DNA of 64,000 nt from Clostridiales bacterium PH28_bin88 (GTDB lineage Bacteria; Bacillota; PH28-bin88): the NCBI GenBank assembly GCA_000987045.1, contig LAKY01000032.1:57109-121108 (forward strand). The letters are read 5' to 3'. Both the position numbers and the translations under genes were made by a program. Positions within the stretch are counted from its first letter, which is position 1, and each line of letters starts with the position of its first letter. This document shows, in pieces, positions 10,409-19,229 of the stretch. A model generated the notes under the pieces. The model worked only from the letters and a program-made list of their open reading frames with translations. It was not told the origin of the DNA and searched no databases.

Positions 10409-11665
10409 TTAAGATTTGAAGTCATCAGGCTCAACAACCATGGATATAATCACACCGCCCAGCAGCGCCCAGAACGGGGCACTGATCTTTAGAACCACAA
10501 TACCCGACATGGCGATTACCAGGGCTGCGAAGGCGCCGATCTTGAATTTCTTGGTGGAGAAGGCCATATCGAAGGAACTCACCAGCACCCCGATCATGGC
10601 TAAACCGGCCAGCACACTGATAAGATCCTTGGGCAAGGCCTTGACAAACGGCACCGCCGCGCTGGCGAACAGGCCAAAGGCTCCGAAGGTAATCCCGTTA
10701 ACAATGGAGGCCACATACCGCCCTTCTTTGTTGGGGCCGGCCTCATCAGACGAGCAGATGGCGGTCATGGGGCCGGCGATGTTGGCGTTGTGGCCGCCGA
10801 AGAAAGCGGTGACCATCCCGCCTATACCGCTGATAATTGTCATCATGTTGATGGGTGGTTTATACCCCTGGGACATCAGCACCCCGATAGCCTGGGCGTT
10901 TTCCGCTCCCATCACCAGGGCAGCCAGGGGAATGGCAATGGAGAATAAGGCGCCAACGCTGAATTCCGGCTTGAAGATCTGGGGAGCGATAAACTTGACG
11001 TCCAAGCTGGAGAACGAGAAACCTCCGAAGGCCGCCGCAGCCACCACGCCGACGATCAGGGCGCCCAGTACGGGAGAAACCTTCTTGGTCAGCCGCTGGG
11101 AAACCAGGTAGCCCACTAGGGCCAACCCGGCAATCAACGGGGCTTTCTGCGTGGAGGTAACGATCCCGGTGCCGAACCGGATCATGGCTCCCGCGATCAT
11201 CGCCATCACGATAGGCAGCGGCAGCCAGCGCATCACTTTTCCGATGAGACCGGAGAGTCCCAGAACTAACACAATAAGACCGGCAACAAAGTACGCGCCT
11301 ACCGCCTGGTTGATGTTAAAGAAGGTGAGAGCCGAAGCCAGCATCACTGCTCCCGGGATGGACCAGGCTCCGTTGATGGGCTGCTTGTAATACGATGCCA
11401 GCAGAACTCCCAGCAACCCACCAAAGAAGTATACCGCAAACAGCCAGGAGATGGTCTGAGCCTCGGTCAACTTTCCTGCGGCCGCGGAATTCATGATGAT
11501 CAGGGCTGGGCCTGTGCACCCAAAGATCGTCGCCACGATGCCCGCGGTAATGGTGTTGTTGTTCAGGTGCTTACCTAGATCCCCAAAGCCCGAAGAAAAC
11601 CCTGGTCCCTTTTCAAACACACCGTTGGGCTTGGCAGTGGTTACATGTTCTTCTTTGACTGCCAT
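10409..11665 (-). CDS. BenE-family (benzoate/H+ symporter-like) permease
   Basis: About 12 hydrophobic segments; PINGAWSIPGAVMLASAL, FFGGHNANIAGPMTAICSSDEAGP, typical of the BenE family; RBS GGGAGG before ATG at 11665. Confidence 0.78.
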   Translation of the reverse strand: MAVKEEHVTTAKPNGVFEKGPGFSSGFGDLGKHLNNNTITAGIVATIFGCTGPALIIMNSAAAGKLTEAQTISWLFAVYFFGGLLGVLLASYYKQPINGAWSIPGAVMLASALTFFNINQAVGAYFVAGLIVLVLGLSGLIGKVMRWLPLPIVMAMIAGAMIRFGTGIVTSTQKAPLIAGLALVGYLVSQRLTKKVSPVLGALIVGVVAAAAFGGFSFSSLDVKFIAPQIFKPEFSVGALFSIAIPLAALVMGAENAQAIGVLMSQGYKPPINMMTIISGIGGMVTAFFGGHNANIAGPMTAICSSDEAGPNKEGRYVASIVNGITFGAFGLFASAAVPFVKALPKDLISVLAGLAMIGVLVSSFDMAFSTKKFKIGAFAALVIAMSGIVVLKISAPFWALLGGVIISMVVEPDDFKS

Positions 11666-11788
11666 TTGATTTTTCCTCCCTTTCAGCCGAAAAGATGATA
11701 AATTATTCTTTATGCAAACCCCGCAGCTTGTCGCAGTTGGGGAGGGAACCCCCTCCATATGCGGCCTTGGGAGGGGGTGGAACTGGTC

Positions 11789-13237
11789 TTAACTGGCCGC
11801 AAAGGACTTTAGGATGGTTGGATCAACGCCCCGTTGGCGCAGCCACTTGGGCAGCAACTCTTCGTCCACCCGGCGGCTTACTTCGGGCGCCTTTTTCAAC
11901 AGCACCTCCGCCAGCGATTCGCTCACGTTGATCCCGCCCATGGCTCCGTCAAAGATGATCACCTTGTCCGTACCCGTCACCTGATAGGCGAATTTCATGG
12001 CAGCTTCCGTGGTCTCCGCCACCACCGCGTGCTTCATGTAGGTGAGGTTCTGCGGGTCGCGGTTCATCAAGTCCGCCTGTGGTTGCCCCACCACCACGGT
12101 GGGAATGTGCTCCGCGAAGAAGGCACTGGGATAGCCGCCCCAGGCGTAGCTGTGAACGCACATCTTGATGGCGGGGTTTACCGGCGGAATGTCTTCCAGC
12201 AGGGGGCGGCCGTTCTTGCCGTAGAAGGCCTCTGTATACCAGGTATAGGGAGCCAGGGGTTTATCCAGGTCATACAGGTCGGTATTGGCCCCAGCGAAGT
12301 TGGCGTAAATCACACCGGCGGCAAATACGTACGGCACCGGGCACGGAAAATCCAGGACAGCAATGCACTCGTCAATTTCCCCGAACATGGTCATCGCCTT
12401 GCCGTAGTACTGGCACCCGATGAAGGTCACCCGGTCGTTCAGCGCGTAGAGGTCGTTATCCACGTCCACACCGACGATCCCGTTGGGGGCAGTACTTAAA
12501 AACGCCGCAAAGGCAAACTTGCTCTGCACAAAGGGCGAATCGAAGATCGCCCTGGCGGTAAAGTTGGCTGCCCGGGGACCAAGGTTTTGGTGGTAGGTGG
12601 AACGAGTCTCGATACGGGCGTAGGACATGCCAAAGGGCTTCACCGCTTTGTCCACCTGGCGGTGGAAGTGGACCTCCCGCACGTCACTGTGGTGGGCGTG
12701 GATGATCCAGTCCGCGTCATAGATCTTCTTGATCCCGTAAAGGGTGCCAATCTCCGTTTCGATGGGAATACCCTGGTCCACCGGCGCCACGCCGATGGCC
12801 TTCCCCTTGAAGTGGACGTCCAGGCCGTAGCGCTTGATATATTCCTCGGTCTCCCGGAACCTGAGTCCCACACCCGCCCGCAGGCGAATATTGGAGGTAC
12901 CCGTCCGTGCTTCCACCACGTCCCGTACTGTCTTCAGCATTTCGGCGTACGGCTCGCCACCCAGCAGGGTAAAGCCATGGTGTGAGGCCAGGATGTTAAC
13001 GGAGTCCTCCGGCTTGATCATGCTCATGTCCACTTTCGCCAGCGCCTCTTCGGCCGCCTTTCTGACAGCAGCGATGCCGCCCTCTCCTGGGAAAATGACG
13101 TCAGGGGCGTCAGGGAACAATTCTTTGATTAACAGCGAGGTCATCCCCGGCAGTTCCGCGACGCGGGTCTTAACCAGCGAAGGGTCGATCCCGTACTGGG
13201 ATGCCTTCGGTGCTATGGGCATGATTGGCTTTCGCAT
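11789..13237 (-). CDS. Distant LarA-superfamily protein (putative nickel-pincer-nucleotide enzyme)
   Basis: RAGVGLRFRETEEYIKRYG aligns with LarA ATGFHRPSTHEELVNKYG; REVHFHRQVDKAVKPFGMSYARIETRSTYH aligns ungapped with LarA [29 protein letters not shown], keeping His, Lys (+10) and His (+26). Confidence 0.75.
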   Translation of the reverse strand: MRKPIMPIAPKASQYGIDPSLVKTRVAELPGMTSLLIKELFPDAPDVIFPGEGGIAAVRKAAEEALAKVDMSMIKPEDSVNILASHHGFTLLGGEPYAEMLKTVRDVVEARTGTSNIRLRAGVGLRFRETEEYIKRYGLDVHFKGKAIGVAPVDQGIPIETEIGTLYGIKKIYDADWIIHAHHSDVREVHFHRQVDKAVKPFGMSYARIETRSTYHQNLGPRAANFTARAIFDSPFVQSKFAFAAFLSTAPNGIVGVDVDNDLYALNDRVTFIGCQYYGKAMTMFGEIDECIAVLDFPCPVPYVFAAGVIYANFAGANTDLYDLDKPLAPYTWYTEAFYGKNGRPLLEDIPPVNPAIKMCVHSYAWGGYPSAFFAEHIPTVVVGQPQADLMNRDPQNLTYMKHAVVAETTEAAMKFAYQVTGTDKVIIFDGAMGGINVSESLAEVLLKKAPEVSRRVDEELLPKWLRQRGVDPTILKSFAAS

Positions 13238-13860
13238 CAGTCACCCCTCCTGTCCGCAGGCTTGGCTGCCACTACCTCGTCCAGCAGCTTGATATCCTCG
13301 TCAAAGTAGAAACCGCGCTTATTGTATTTGGCCTTGATTTCCTCGGGTATCTCCCACACGGTGGGTGTGCGTCCATACCACTGCCAACCGTTCTTGGGCG
13401 GTTGGGGTTTGATACCAGCCGCTTCTAACAGCCGCAGCATGGGTTGGATGCACTCTACCTTGCAACCGGTCCTGACGCCGGTAACCAGAGAAATGTCTTC
13501 AGGGCTCTTGGCGCCCAGTAAAATGGCTGCCGCCACCTCGTCGGCGCGGGTAGCCGTACAGTAACATACCAATTGTTCGGGATTTAACTTGGCCTTCAAA
13601 CACAAATTGATAATTTCCTCGTAAGGCACCTTCTCCACATCGGTTTTGACGGTAATGGGATTTTCCCTCTTAACCATGGTGAGGGCGTACTCCGGGCATC
13701 GCTGTTCACAGTTGGCACATCCCCGGCACCTTTCTTCATCCACCACCGAAACCCTGTCCACCACCTTGATGGCCAACACCGGGCAGACCCTTTCACAGGT
13801 CTTGCACCCCGTACACTTTTCAGTATCTACGCGGGGTGCTAGAGTAACTACTTTCACCAA
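13237..13860 (-). CDS. Two-[4Fe-4S] ferredoxin-like protein with BFD-like [2Fe-2S] domain
   Basis: CTGCKTCERVCP and CRGCANCEQRCP, then CYCTATRADEVAAAILLGAKSPEDISLVTGVRTGCKVEC. Confidence 0.82.
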   Translation of the reverse strand: MVKVVTLAPRVDTEKCTGCKTCERVCPVLAIKVVDRVSVVDEERCRGCANCEQRCPEYALTMVKRENPITVKTDVEKVPYEEIINLCLKAKLNPEQLVCYCTATRADEVAAAILLGAKSPEDISLVTGVRTGCKVECIQPMLRLLEAAGIKPQPPKNGWQWYGRTPTVWEIPEEIKAKYNKRGFYFDEDIKLLDEVVAAKPADRRGD

Positions 13861-14021
13861 TCTTTCCTCCCTTCTTGATTGTTAAGGCTTTTAAGGTATC
13901 CAGGACGCGGTCTATCACCTCCCACAAGGGGTTTAGCAGATAAGACGCCACTTGTTTGACATTATCGTACAGCGTTCTGATTAATTCATAAAAAAATATC
14001 GTTTTTTGAAGTTAAAACTGT

Positions 14022-14816
14022 TTACTTGACGTATCCCAGCTTCTCCGATAGTTCTTCCGCCGCTTTGGTAACACTTATAATAATTCCGCCAATCTTCTCC
14101 CTCCCCATCCGGATACTGGGGCCGGCCACACTCATGGCGGCTACCACATTGCCGGTATGGTTCCGGATGGGAGCCGCCACACAGGTGAGCCCCTCGGTAA
14201 TCTCCTGGTCATCAATGGCATATCCCCGCTGGCGCACCTCCCGGAGGTGTTCTTTCAACGCAGCCGGCTCAGTAATGGTATTACCGGTGAATCTAGCCAG
14301 CCCTTTCTCTCGGATCACCGCTTCCAGTTGCTCTTCCGGCAGGAAAGCCAACAGCGTCTTGCCTACCCCGGTGCAGTGGCAGGGCAGCCGCTTACCTACC
14401 TGGGAAACCATGCGCATCGACTGATGGCTGTCCCGCTTGTCGATGTAGACAGCTTCTCCCTGATCCATGATCACCAGGTGGACGGTCTCGCCGTGCTCCT
14501 CGACCAGGCGCTGTAGAAAAGGCCCGGCGACTACTTTTAGGTCCATTCCGTCCTGCACCAGATTCCCCAACTCAAATAATTTTAAGCCCAGCTTGTATTT
14601 GCCGGTCTCGGGATTCTGCTCCAGGTACCTGCGGTATTCAAGGGTAGTCAAGATACCGTGAACGGTACTCTTGTGCAGCTCCAGCAGTTTGCTGATCTCG
14701 GTAACCCCCAGTTCATGACGGCCGCTTGTAAAACACTCAAGGACATTTATCGCCCTGTCGATGGACTGGATAGTGTTTGCTGTCTTCTGAGAGGTAGTCA
14801 ATTGATGTCTTGGCAT
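14022..14816 (-). CDS. IclR-family transcriptional regulator
   Basis: MPRHQLTTSQ...SIDRAINVLECFTSGRHELGVTEISKLLELHKSTVHGILTTLEYRRYLEQ; GAGGG RBS before ATG at 14816 (ORF track extends to 14888). Confidence 0.92.
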   Translation of the reverse strand: MPRHQLTTSQKTANTIQSIDRAINVLECFTSGRHELGVTEISKLLELHKSTVHGILTTLEYRRYLEQNPETGKYKLGLKLFELGNLVQDGMDLKVVAGPFLQRLVEEHGETVHLVIMDQGEAVYIDKRDSHQSMRMVSQVGKRLPCHCTGVGKTLLAFLPEEQLEAVIREKGLARFTGNTITEPAALKEHLREVRQRGYAIDDQEITEGLTCVAAPIRNHTGNVVAAMSVAGPSIRMGREKIGGIIISVTKAAEELSEKLGYVK

Positions 14817-14972
14817 ACCCTCGGCCCCTTTGTCCGGCATTATCGTACATTGTACCGTATTATAGTAAATACATATTTCTGCAATCATCGGATAATTCCT
14901 GCTTAGTCAAAAAAATTTTTAGCCCAAGAGTGAAAAAGAGTGACCCTCAACGGTTCACTCTTTTAGCAAGTG

Positions 14973-15989
14973 TTATGTCCCACTATCCTTGTGTGTCTTT
15001 ATTTCCTCCAGTAACGGCGGCAAGATCTTCTTGAGATCCGCCACTACCCCGTAATCGGACACGTGGAAGATGGGCGCCTGGGAGTCGTTATTCACGCTGA
15101 TCACCACGCCGCTGTCCTTCATTCCTACGACATGGTGGGCGGCTCCGGAGATCCCGAACCCGATGTAGAGGCGAGGTCGCACCGTTTTGCCGCTGGTGCC
15201 GATCATGGTGTGCTCACCCTCGGTCCACCCCTCGTCCAGGGCGGGCCTGGTACATCCAACAGCGCCGCCCAACTCGCTGGCAAGTTCCTCCAGGAGCTGC
15301 CAGGTCTCCGCGCTGCCGACACCCCAGCCGCCGGCCACCACTACATCGGCCTGCTCCAGGGGCAGGCCCGGCGGGGGCTCTTGCACCACCCGGAGGGCCT
15401 TCAAGGGCGAACTAAAACCGTCCAGCACCGCCGCTGTTTCTTTGACCACCTCACCAATGCGGGTGGCGTCCTTTGCCGGCTTGGCGAAGAGCCCTGGTTT
15501 GACGCTGGCCATCTGGGGACGGTGGTTGGGGCACAGGATGTCTCCCAGCACCCGCCCGCCGAAGGCCGGAACCACCTGAACAAATTCCCCCTGTTCGTTG
15601 ATATGCAGGTCCACACAGTGGGCCGCGAGGCCGGTCCCCAATTTAGCCGCTACGGTGGCGGATAATTCGCTGCCGCAGTATGACGCACTGAACAGCACGA
15701 TCTCGGGCAACTCTCTCCGGATCAGATCCTCCAACACCGCGGCATAGGTATCGTTCTGGTAGAGCGTAAGGCGCGGGTGGTCAATCACCAGCACCCGGTC
15801 CGCCCCGTAGGGAATAAGTTCTTCCGCCAGCGCCCCGATACCGCTGCCCATGACCACGGATACTACCCCCGCACCTCCTCCCTGCGCAGCCAGTTCCCCG
15901 GCCTTTCCCAGGAGTTCAAAGGAGGCTTCCGCCAGCTTGCCCTCGATTTGCTCGGCTACCACCCATACTGCACCCTTACTTTTTTGCAA
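14973..15989 (-). CDS. etfA: Electron transfer flavoprotein alpha subunit
   Basis: RPALDEGWTEGEHTMIGTSGKTVRPRLYIGFGISGAAHHVVGMKDSGVVISVNNDSQAPIFHVSDYGVVADL. Confidence 0.95.
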   Translation of the reverse strand: MQKSKGAVWVVAEQIEGKLAEASFELLGKAGELAAQGGGAGVVSVVMGSGIGALAEELIPYGADRVLVIDHPRLTLYQNDTYAAVLEDLIRRELPEIVLFSASYCGSELSATVAAKLGTGLAAHCVDLHINEQGEFVQVVPAFGGRVLGDILCPNHRPQMASVKPGLFAKPAKDATRIGEVVKETAAVLDGFSSPLKALRVVQEPPPGLPLEQADVVVAGGWGVGSAETWQLLEELASELGGAVGCTRPALDEGWTEGEHTMIGTSGKTVRPRLYIGFGISGAAHHVVGMKDSGVVISVNNDSQAPIFHVSDYGVVADLKKILPPLLEEIKTHKDSGT

Positions 15990-16006
15990 ACCCCTCGCCC
16001 CCTTTC

Positions 16007-16801
16007 CTAGCTCAGCACACCGGCAACACGCAGGATACCCATGATTTTTTGGGCCACGTCGGCAGGCTCACCCTCCAGCATCTCGGCCTTGCGGCCTATC
16101 TGAGGAACATGCAGATCTCCCGGTTGAGTCGGGGAGCCGGCAAGCCCGGTGGTACCCGGGTCGAGTTCCAGGTCCTCAAGCCCCCAGACCGTAAAGGGCT
16201 TGTTCTGGGCCATCACAACCCCCATCAGCGAAGTGTAACGCGGGGTATTGATGTCCCTGGCGACGCCCAATACCATCGGCAGGCGTCCCTCGAACTCCAT
16301 ATAGCCGTTCTCAATCTTGGTCTTCAACATCAGGGCATCCCCTTCCACAGTCAAAGAAAGGAGGTTGGTCAGGTGGGAAATACCCAGCATCTCGCCCAAC
16401 TGGGAGGGTACGTGGGTGGTCCCGCCGTCGGCGCTTTCCGACCCGGTAAAAACCAGGTCGAAACTCCCAATCTTCTTCAACCCAGCTGCCAGCACCCTGA
16501 CAGTCGCCAGGGTATCGGCGCCGGCAAAGGCACGGTCGCTTAAAAGATAAACCGCGTCGGCTCCCATGGCCAGCCCCTCTTTGAGGACCTCCCTGGTGTC
16601 CGGCGGAGCCATACTGACCAGCACCACGCTGCCTCCATGGGTTTCTTTTAACCGCAAGGCCGCCTCAATGGCGTTTTTGTCCACGGGGTTAATTACCATG
16701 GGGATCCCTTTACGGACAAGCAGTTTCGTAGCGGGATCGATGGTAATCTTGTCATAGGCGCTGGGATCAGGGACCGGCTTGACACATACGGCAATATTCA
16801 T
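16007..16801 (-). CDS. etfB: Electron transfer flavoprotein beta subunit
   Basis: MNIAVCVKPVPDPSAYDKITIDPATKLLVRKGIPMVINPVDKNAIEAALRLKE...FTGSESADGGTTHVPSQLGEML. Confidence 0.95.
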   Translation of the reverse strand: MNIAVCVKPVPDPSAYDKITIDPATKLLVRKGIPMVINPVDKNAIEAALRLKETHGGSVVLVSMAPPDTREVLKEGLAMGADAVYLLSDRAFAGADTLATVRVLAAGLKKIGSFDLVFTGSESADGGTTHVPSQLGEMLGISHLTNLLSLTVEGDALMLKTKIENGYMEFEGRLPMVLGVARDINTPRYTSLMGVVMAQNKPFTVWGLEDLELDPGTTGLAGSPTQPGDLHVPQIGRKAEMLEGEPADVAQKIMGILRVAGVLS

Positions 16802-16811
16802 GATTGTCCCC

Positions 16812-17951
16812 CTACTTGTTCAACTCGTTGCCCGCCACGATAACCTGCATGATGTGGGAGGTACCGCCTGACGGAATGGTTGCCACCGCGTCTCGCAGGT
16901 AGCGGCCGACCGGGTAGTCGGAAACGACACCATAACCGCCCATCAGGTCGGTAGTCCGCTTGGCCGCGTTGACTGCCGCCTCGGTGGTAAAGAATTTAGC
17001 CATGGCCACCTCGGGCCCGCACGGTATCCCGGCATCCTTCATCCCCATGGCGTTGTAGGTCATTAACCGGCCGGCCTCGTACTCGGTACGGTTCTGGGCG
17101 ATAATGAACTGGATGTTCGGCAGCTTGGCCAGGGGTTTACCATAGATGATCCGCTCCTTGGCAAACTTCACGGAATCCTCGAGGCAAGCACGCAAAATGC
17201 CCACGCTGATGGCCGCCATACCGGCCCGTCCCACTTCACCGATGGTACCCAGCGCGATCTTGGTCCCGTCTCCGACCTTACCTACAAGATTTTCCTCAGG
17301 CACCTTAACGTTATTTAGGATTACCTCACCCATGATCGAACCCCGGAGGCCGGTCTTTTTCTCCTTACGTCCAGGACCGTGGCCAGGCGTGTTTTCATCG
17401 ATTAGAATGGCGGAAATCCGGGGACGACCCTTTTCGTCCTCTCCGGTCCTGACGGTTACAATGTCGATATCGGCGCAGTGGGAGTTGGTGATGAAGCACT
17501 TGCGGCCGTTCAAGATCCACTGGCCGTCCACCAGTTCGCCGGTAGACTTTTGACCCGCAAAGTCGGACCCACCCCCCGGTTCGGTCACGGACAGGCCTCC
17601 AATGGCCCCGGAACACAGCCTGGGAAGGTATTTCTTCTTCTGCTCTTCGTTACCCCATGTCAGAAGGGCGTAAACGGCCAGGTGGTGAGTCATCAGGGAC
17701 ATGGCGAAACCGGCCGAGTAGCGGGCGATCTCTTCCAGGATGATGGCCCGCTCGGTGTGGCCCAGGCCGGCGCCGCCGTACTGGGTGGGCACAAATACGC
17801 CGTTGAAACCTAGCTGGGCCATCTTGCGCAACAACTCAACAGGAAAAGTGTCCTCCTCATCGATCCTGTCGGCAATGGGCGCGATTTCCTTCTCCACAAA
17901 GTCCCGCACAACTTTCCTCAACATTTCCTGCTGTTCGGTGAACTTTAACAT
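16812..17951 (-). CDS. Acyl-CoA dehydrogenase
   Basis: GGLSVTEPGGGSDFAGQKSTGELVDGQWILNGRKCFITNSHCADI...QFIIAQNRTEYEAGRLMTYNAM...LMGGYGVVSDYPVGRYLRDA. Confidence 0.95.
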   Translation of the reverse strand: MLKFTEQQEMLRKVVRDFVEKEIAPIADRIDEEDTFPVELLRKMAQLGFNGVFVPTQYGGAGLGHTERAIILEEIARYSAGFAMSLMTHHLAVYALLTWGNEEQKKKYLPRLCSGAIGGLSVTEPGGGSDFAGQKSTGELVDGQWILNGRKCFITNSHCADIDIVTVRTGEDEKGRPRISAILIDENTPGHGPGRKEKKTGLRGSIMGEVILNNVKVPEENLVGKVGDGTKIALGTIGEVGRAGMAAISVGILRACLEDSVKFAKERIIYGKPLAKLPNIQFIIAQNRTEYEAGRLMTYNAMGMKDAGIPCGPEVAMAKFFTTEAAVNAAKRTTDLMGGYGVVSDYPVGRYLRDAVATIPSGGTSHIMQVIVAGNELNK

Positions 17952-18088
17952 GGCTCCTCTCTCCTTTCTTTTTTCTCCTTGTGGCTATGTGACCCCGTTT
18001 CCTGTTACACGACCAACACGTTTTCCTTTAATTACAATTTTACGTAAATTTAATAGTTTGTCAACCATTAATTTGTATACCAAGTATT

Positions 18089-18547
18089 TTATCGCGTCTC
18101 TCCCATGTCCCTCAGTAACTGCTTTAGAGCCTCGCCTTGGGCCTCATCCAGGCCTCGCATGACTTTCCGGTTAGCCTCGGCAATGGCCCCGGTAAGAGGG
18201 CCTTCAAGCTGTCTGCCCTTATCCGTCAGCACCACTTGCAGGGCTCGCCGGTCTTTGGGGTCCGGCTGTTTTTCGATCAGGCCCTTTTGTTCCATCCGGT
18301 CCAGGAGGCCGGTCATGGTAGAGCCGTCCAGGGAGAGCCGGTCGGCCAGTTGCTTGGCCGTTTGCCCGTTTTCGTCCCAGAGGCATCTTAGCACCGCGTA
18401 CTGGCCGGGAGTAACCCCATGGGGAGCCAACTCTGCTTTAAAGAGTTGATGCACCGCCTGTTGCGCCTTGGTAAGCAAGAAATTCAGGCATTGTTCCAGT
18501 TCCATCTCCGTCAGATCCCCTTTCTCCACTGGCGTCCACATCAACAT
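18089..18547 (-). CDS. MarR-family transcriptional regulator
   Basis: TPGQYAVLRCLWDENGQTAKQLADRLSLDGSTMTGLLDRMEQKGLIEKQPDPKDRRALQVVLTDKG. Confidence 0.93.
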   Translation of the reverse strand: MLMWTPVEKGDLTEMELEQCLNFLLTKAQQAVHQLFKAELAPHGVTPGQYAVLRCLWDENGQTAKQLADRLSLDGSTMTGLLDRMEQKGLIEKQPDPKDRRALQVVLTDKGRQLEGPLTGAIAEANRKVMRGLDEAQGEALKQLLRDMGETR

Positions 18548-18647
18548 TCTGCTCCACCCGTCATGCTCCTGTCAACCCACCCTGAAAAATAGGTTGGCAA
18601 CTGAATCAGTGGGAAGGGAAAAAGCACCGGCAAGGGTGCTTTTTAAT

Positions 18648-18737
18648 ACCATCAGAAAGTATAACTTTCTGTGGCATAAGTGCAACTAAGGCTTCCGCCT
18701 GCGCCTAAAGGCTTGGCGCAAGCCAAGTTTTCTTTAC
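18648..18737. repeat. Dispersed 89/90-bp palindromic repeat, copy 1
   Basis: accatcAGAAAGTataACTTTCTgtggcataagtgcaactaaggcttccgcctgcgcc... almost identical to 60534-60622. Confidence 0.9.
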
Positions 18738-18747
18738 CGCCGAAGAT

Positions 18748-19044
18748 TTATCCTTTATTTTGAGGTAACTGCTGGACGACATTTTCCAGGATGCCGGCGG
18801 CTTCGTTGTCCGCAATTCCCAACCGGGGAAGAAAATCGACCCGGTCCCCCTCCTGGAGGATATAACCATGGTCCTGCGACTTCCCGTTTACCAGCGCAAC
18901 GCCAAAGGTTTCCGGGAGCTTCAACTGGTCCCTGAGCCCGGAAAGGTCGGTCCCTCCCGGGACTGAAACCGTTAATAACCCGTTGGGGTAGCCGGGGCTT
19001 TCGATCAGCCCGGCATCCACCTCCACCGTAACCGTTACAGACAC
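18748..19044 (-). CDS. MoaD/ThiS (ubiquitin-like) family small protein
   Basis: MSVTVTVEVDAGLIESPGYPNGLLTVSVPGGTDLSGLRDQLKLPETFGVALVNGKSQDHGYILQEGDRVDFLPRLGI; beta-grasp-like pattern but no terminal GG. Confidence 0.55.
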   Translation of the reverse strand: MSVTVTVEVDAGLIESPGYPNGLLTVSVPGGTDLSGLRDQLKLPETFGVALVNGKSQDHGYILQEGDRVDFLPRLGIADNEAAGILENVVQQLPQNKG

Positions 19045-19229
19045 TCTTCAACATCACCGCCTTTCTGAATTATTCCTATGCTATTATAGGCATTTAGCAA
19101 GAAACTATAATCTCGCCCGGGGCATCATGTTGTATATCCACAAAGTTTCCTGGAAGCTGGTGTCAACGGCAGGGAAAAGGCACAAGCCGGAGAATTACAG
19201 TCTTTAACAGAGCAAAGGAAGGTGCCGCC

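Noticed and set aside
11789-13237. Ordinary lactate racemase LarA
   Set aside because: Too divergent and one catalytic His replaced by Arg; only superfamily membership is claimed.
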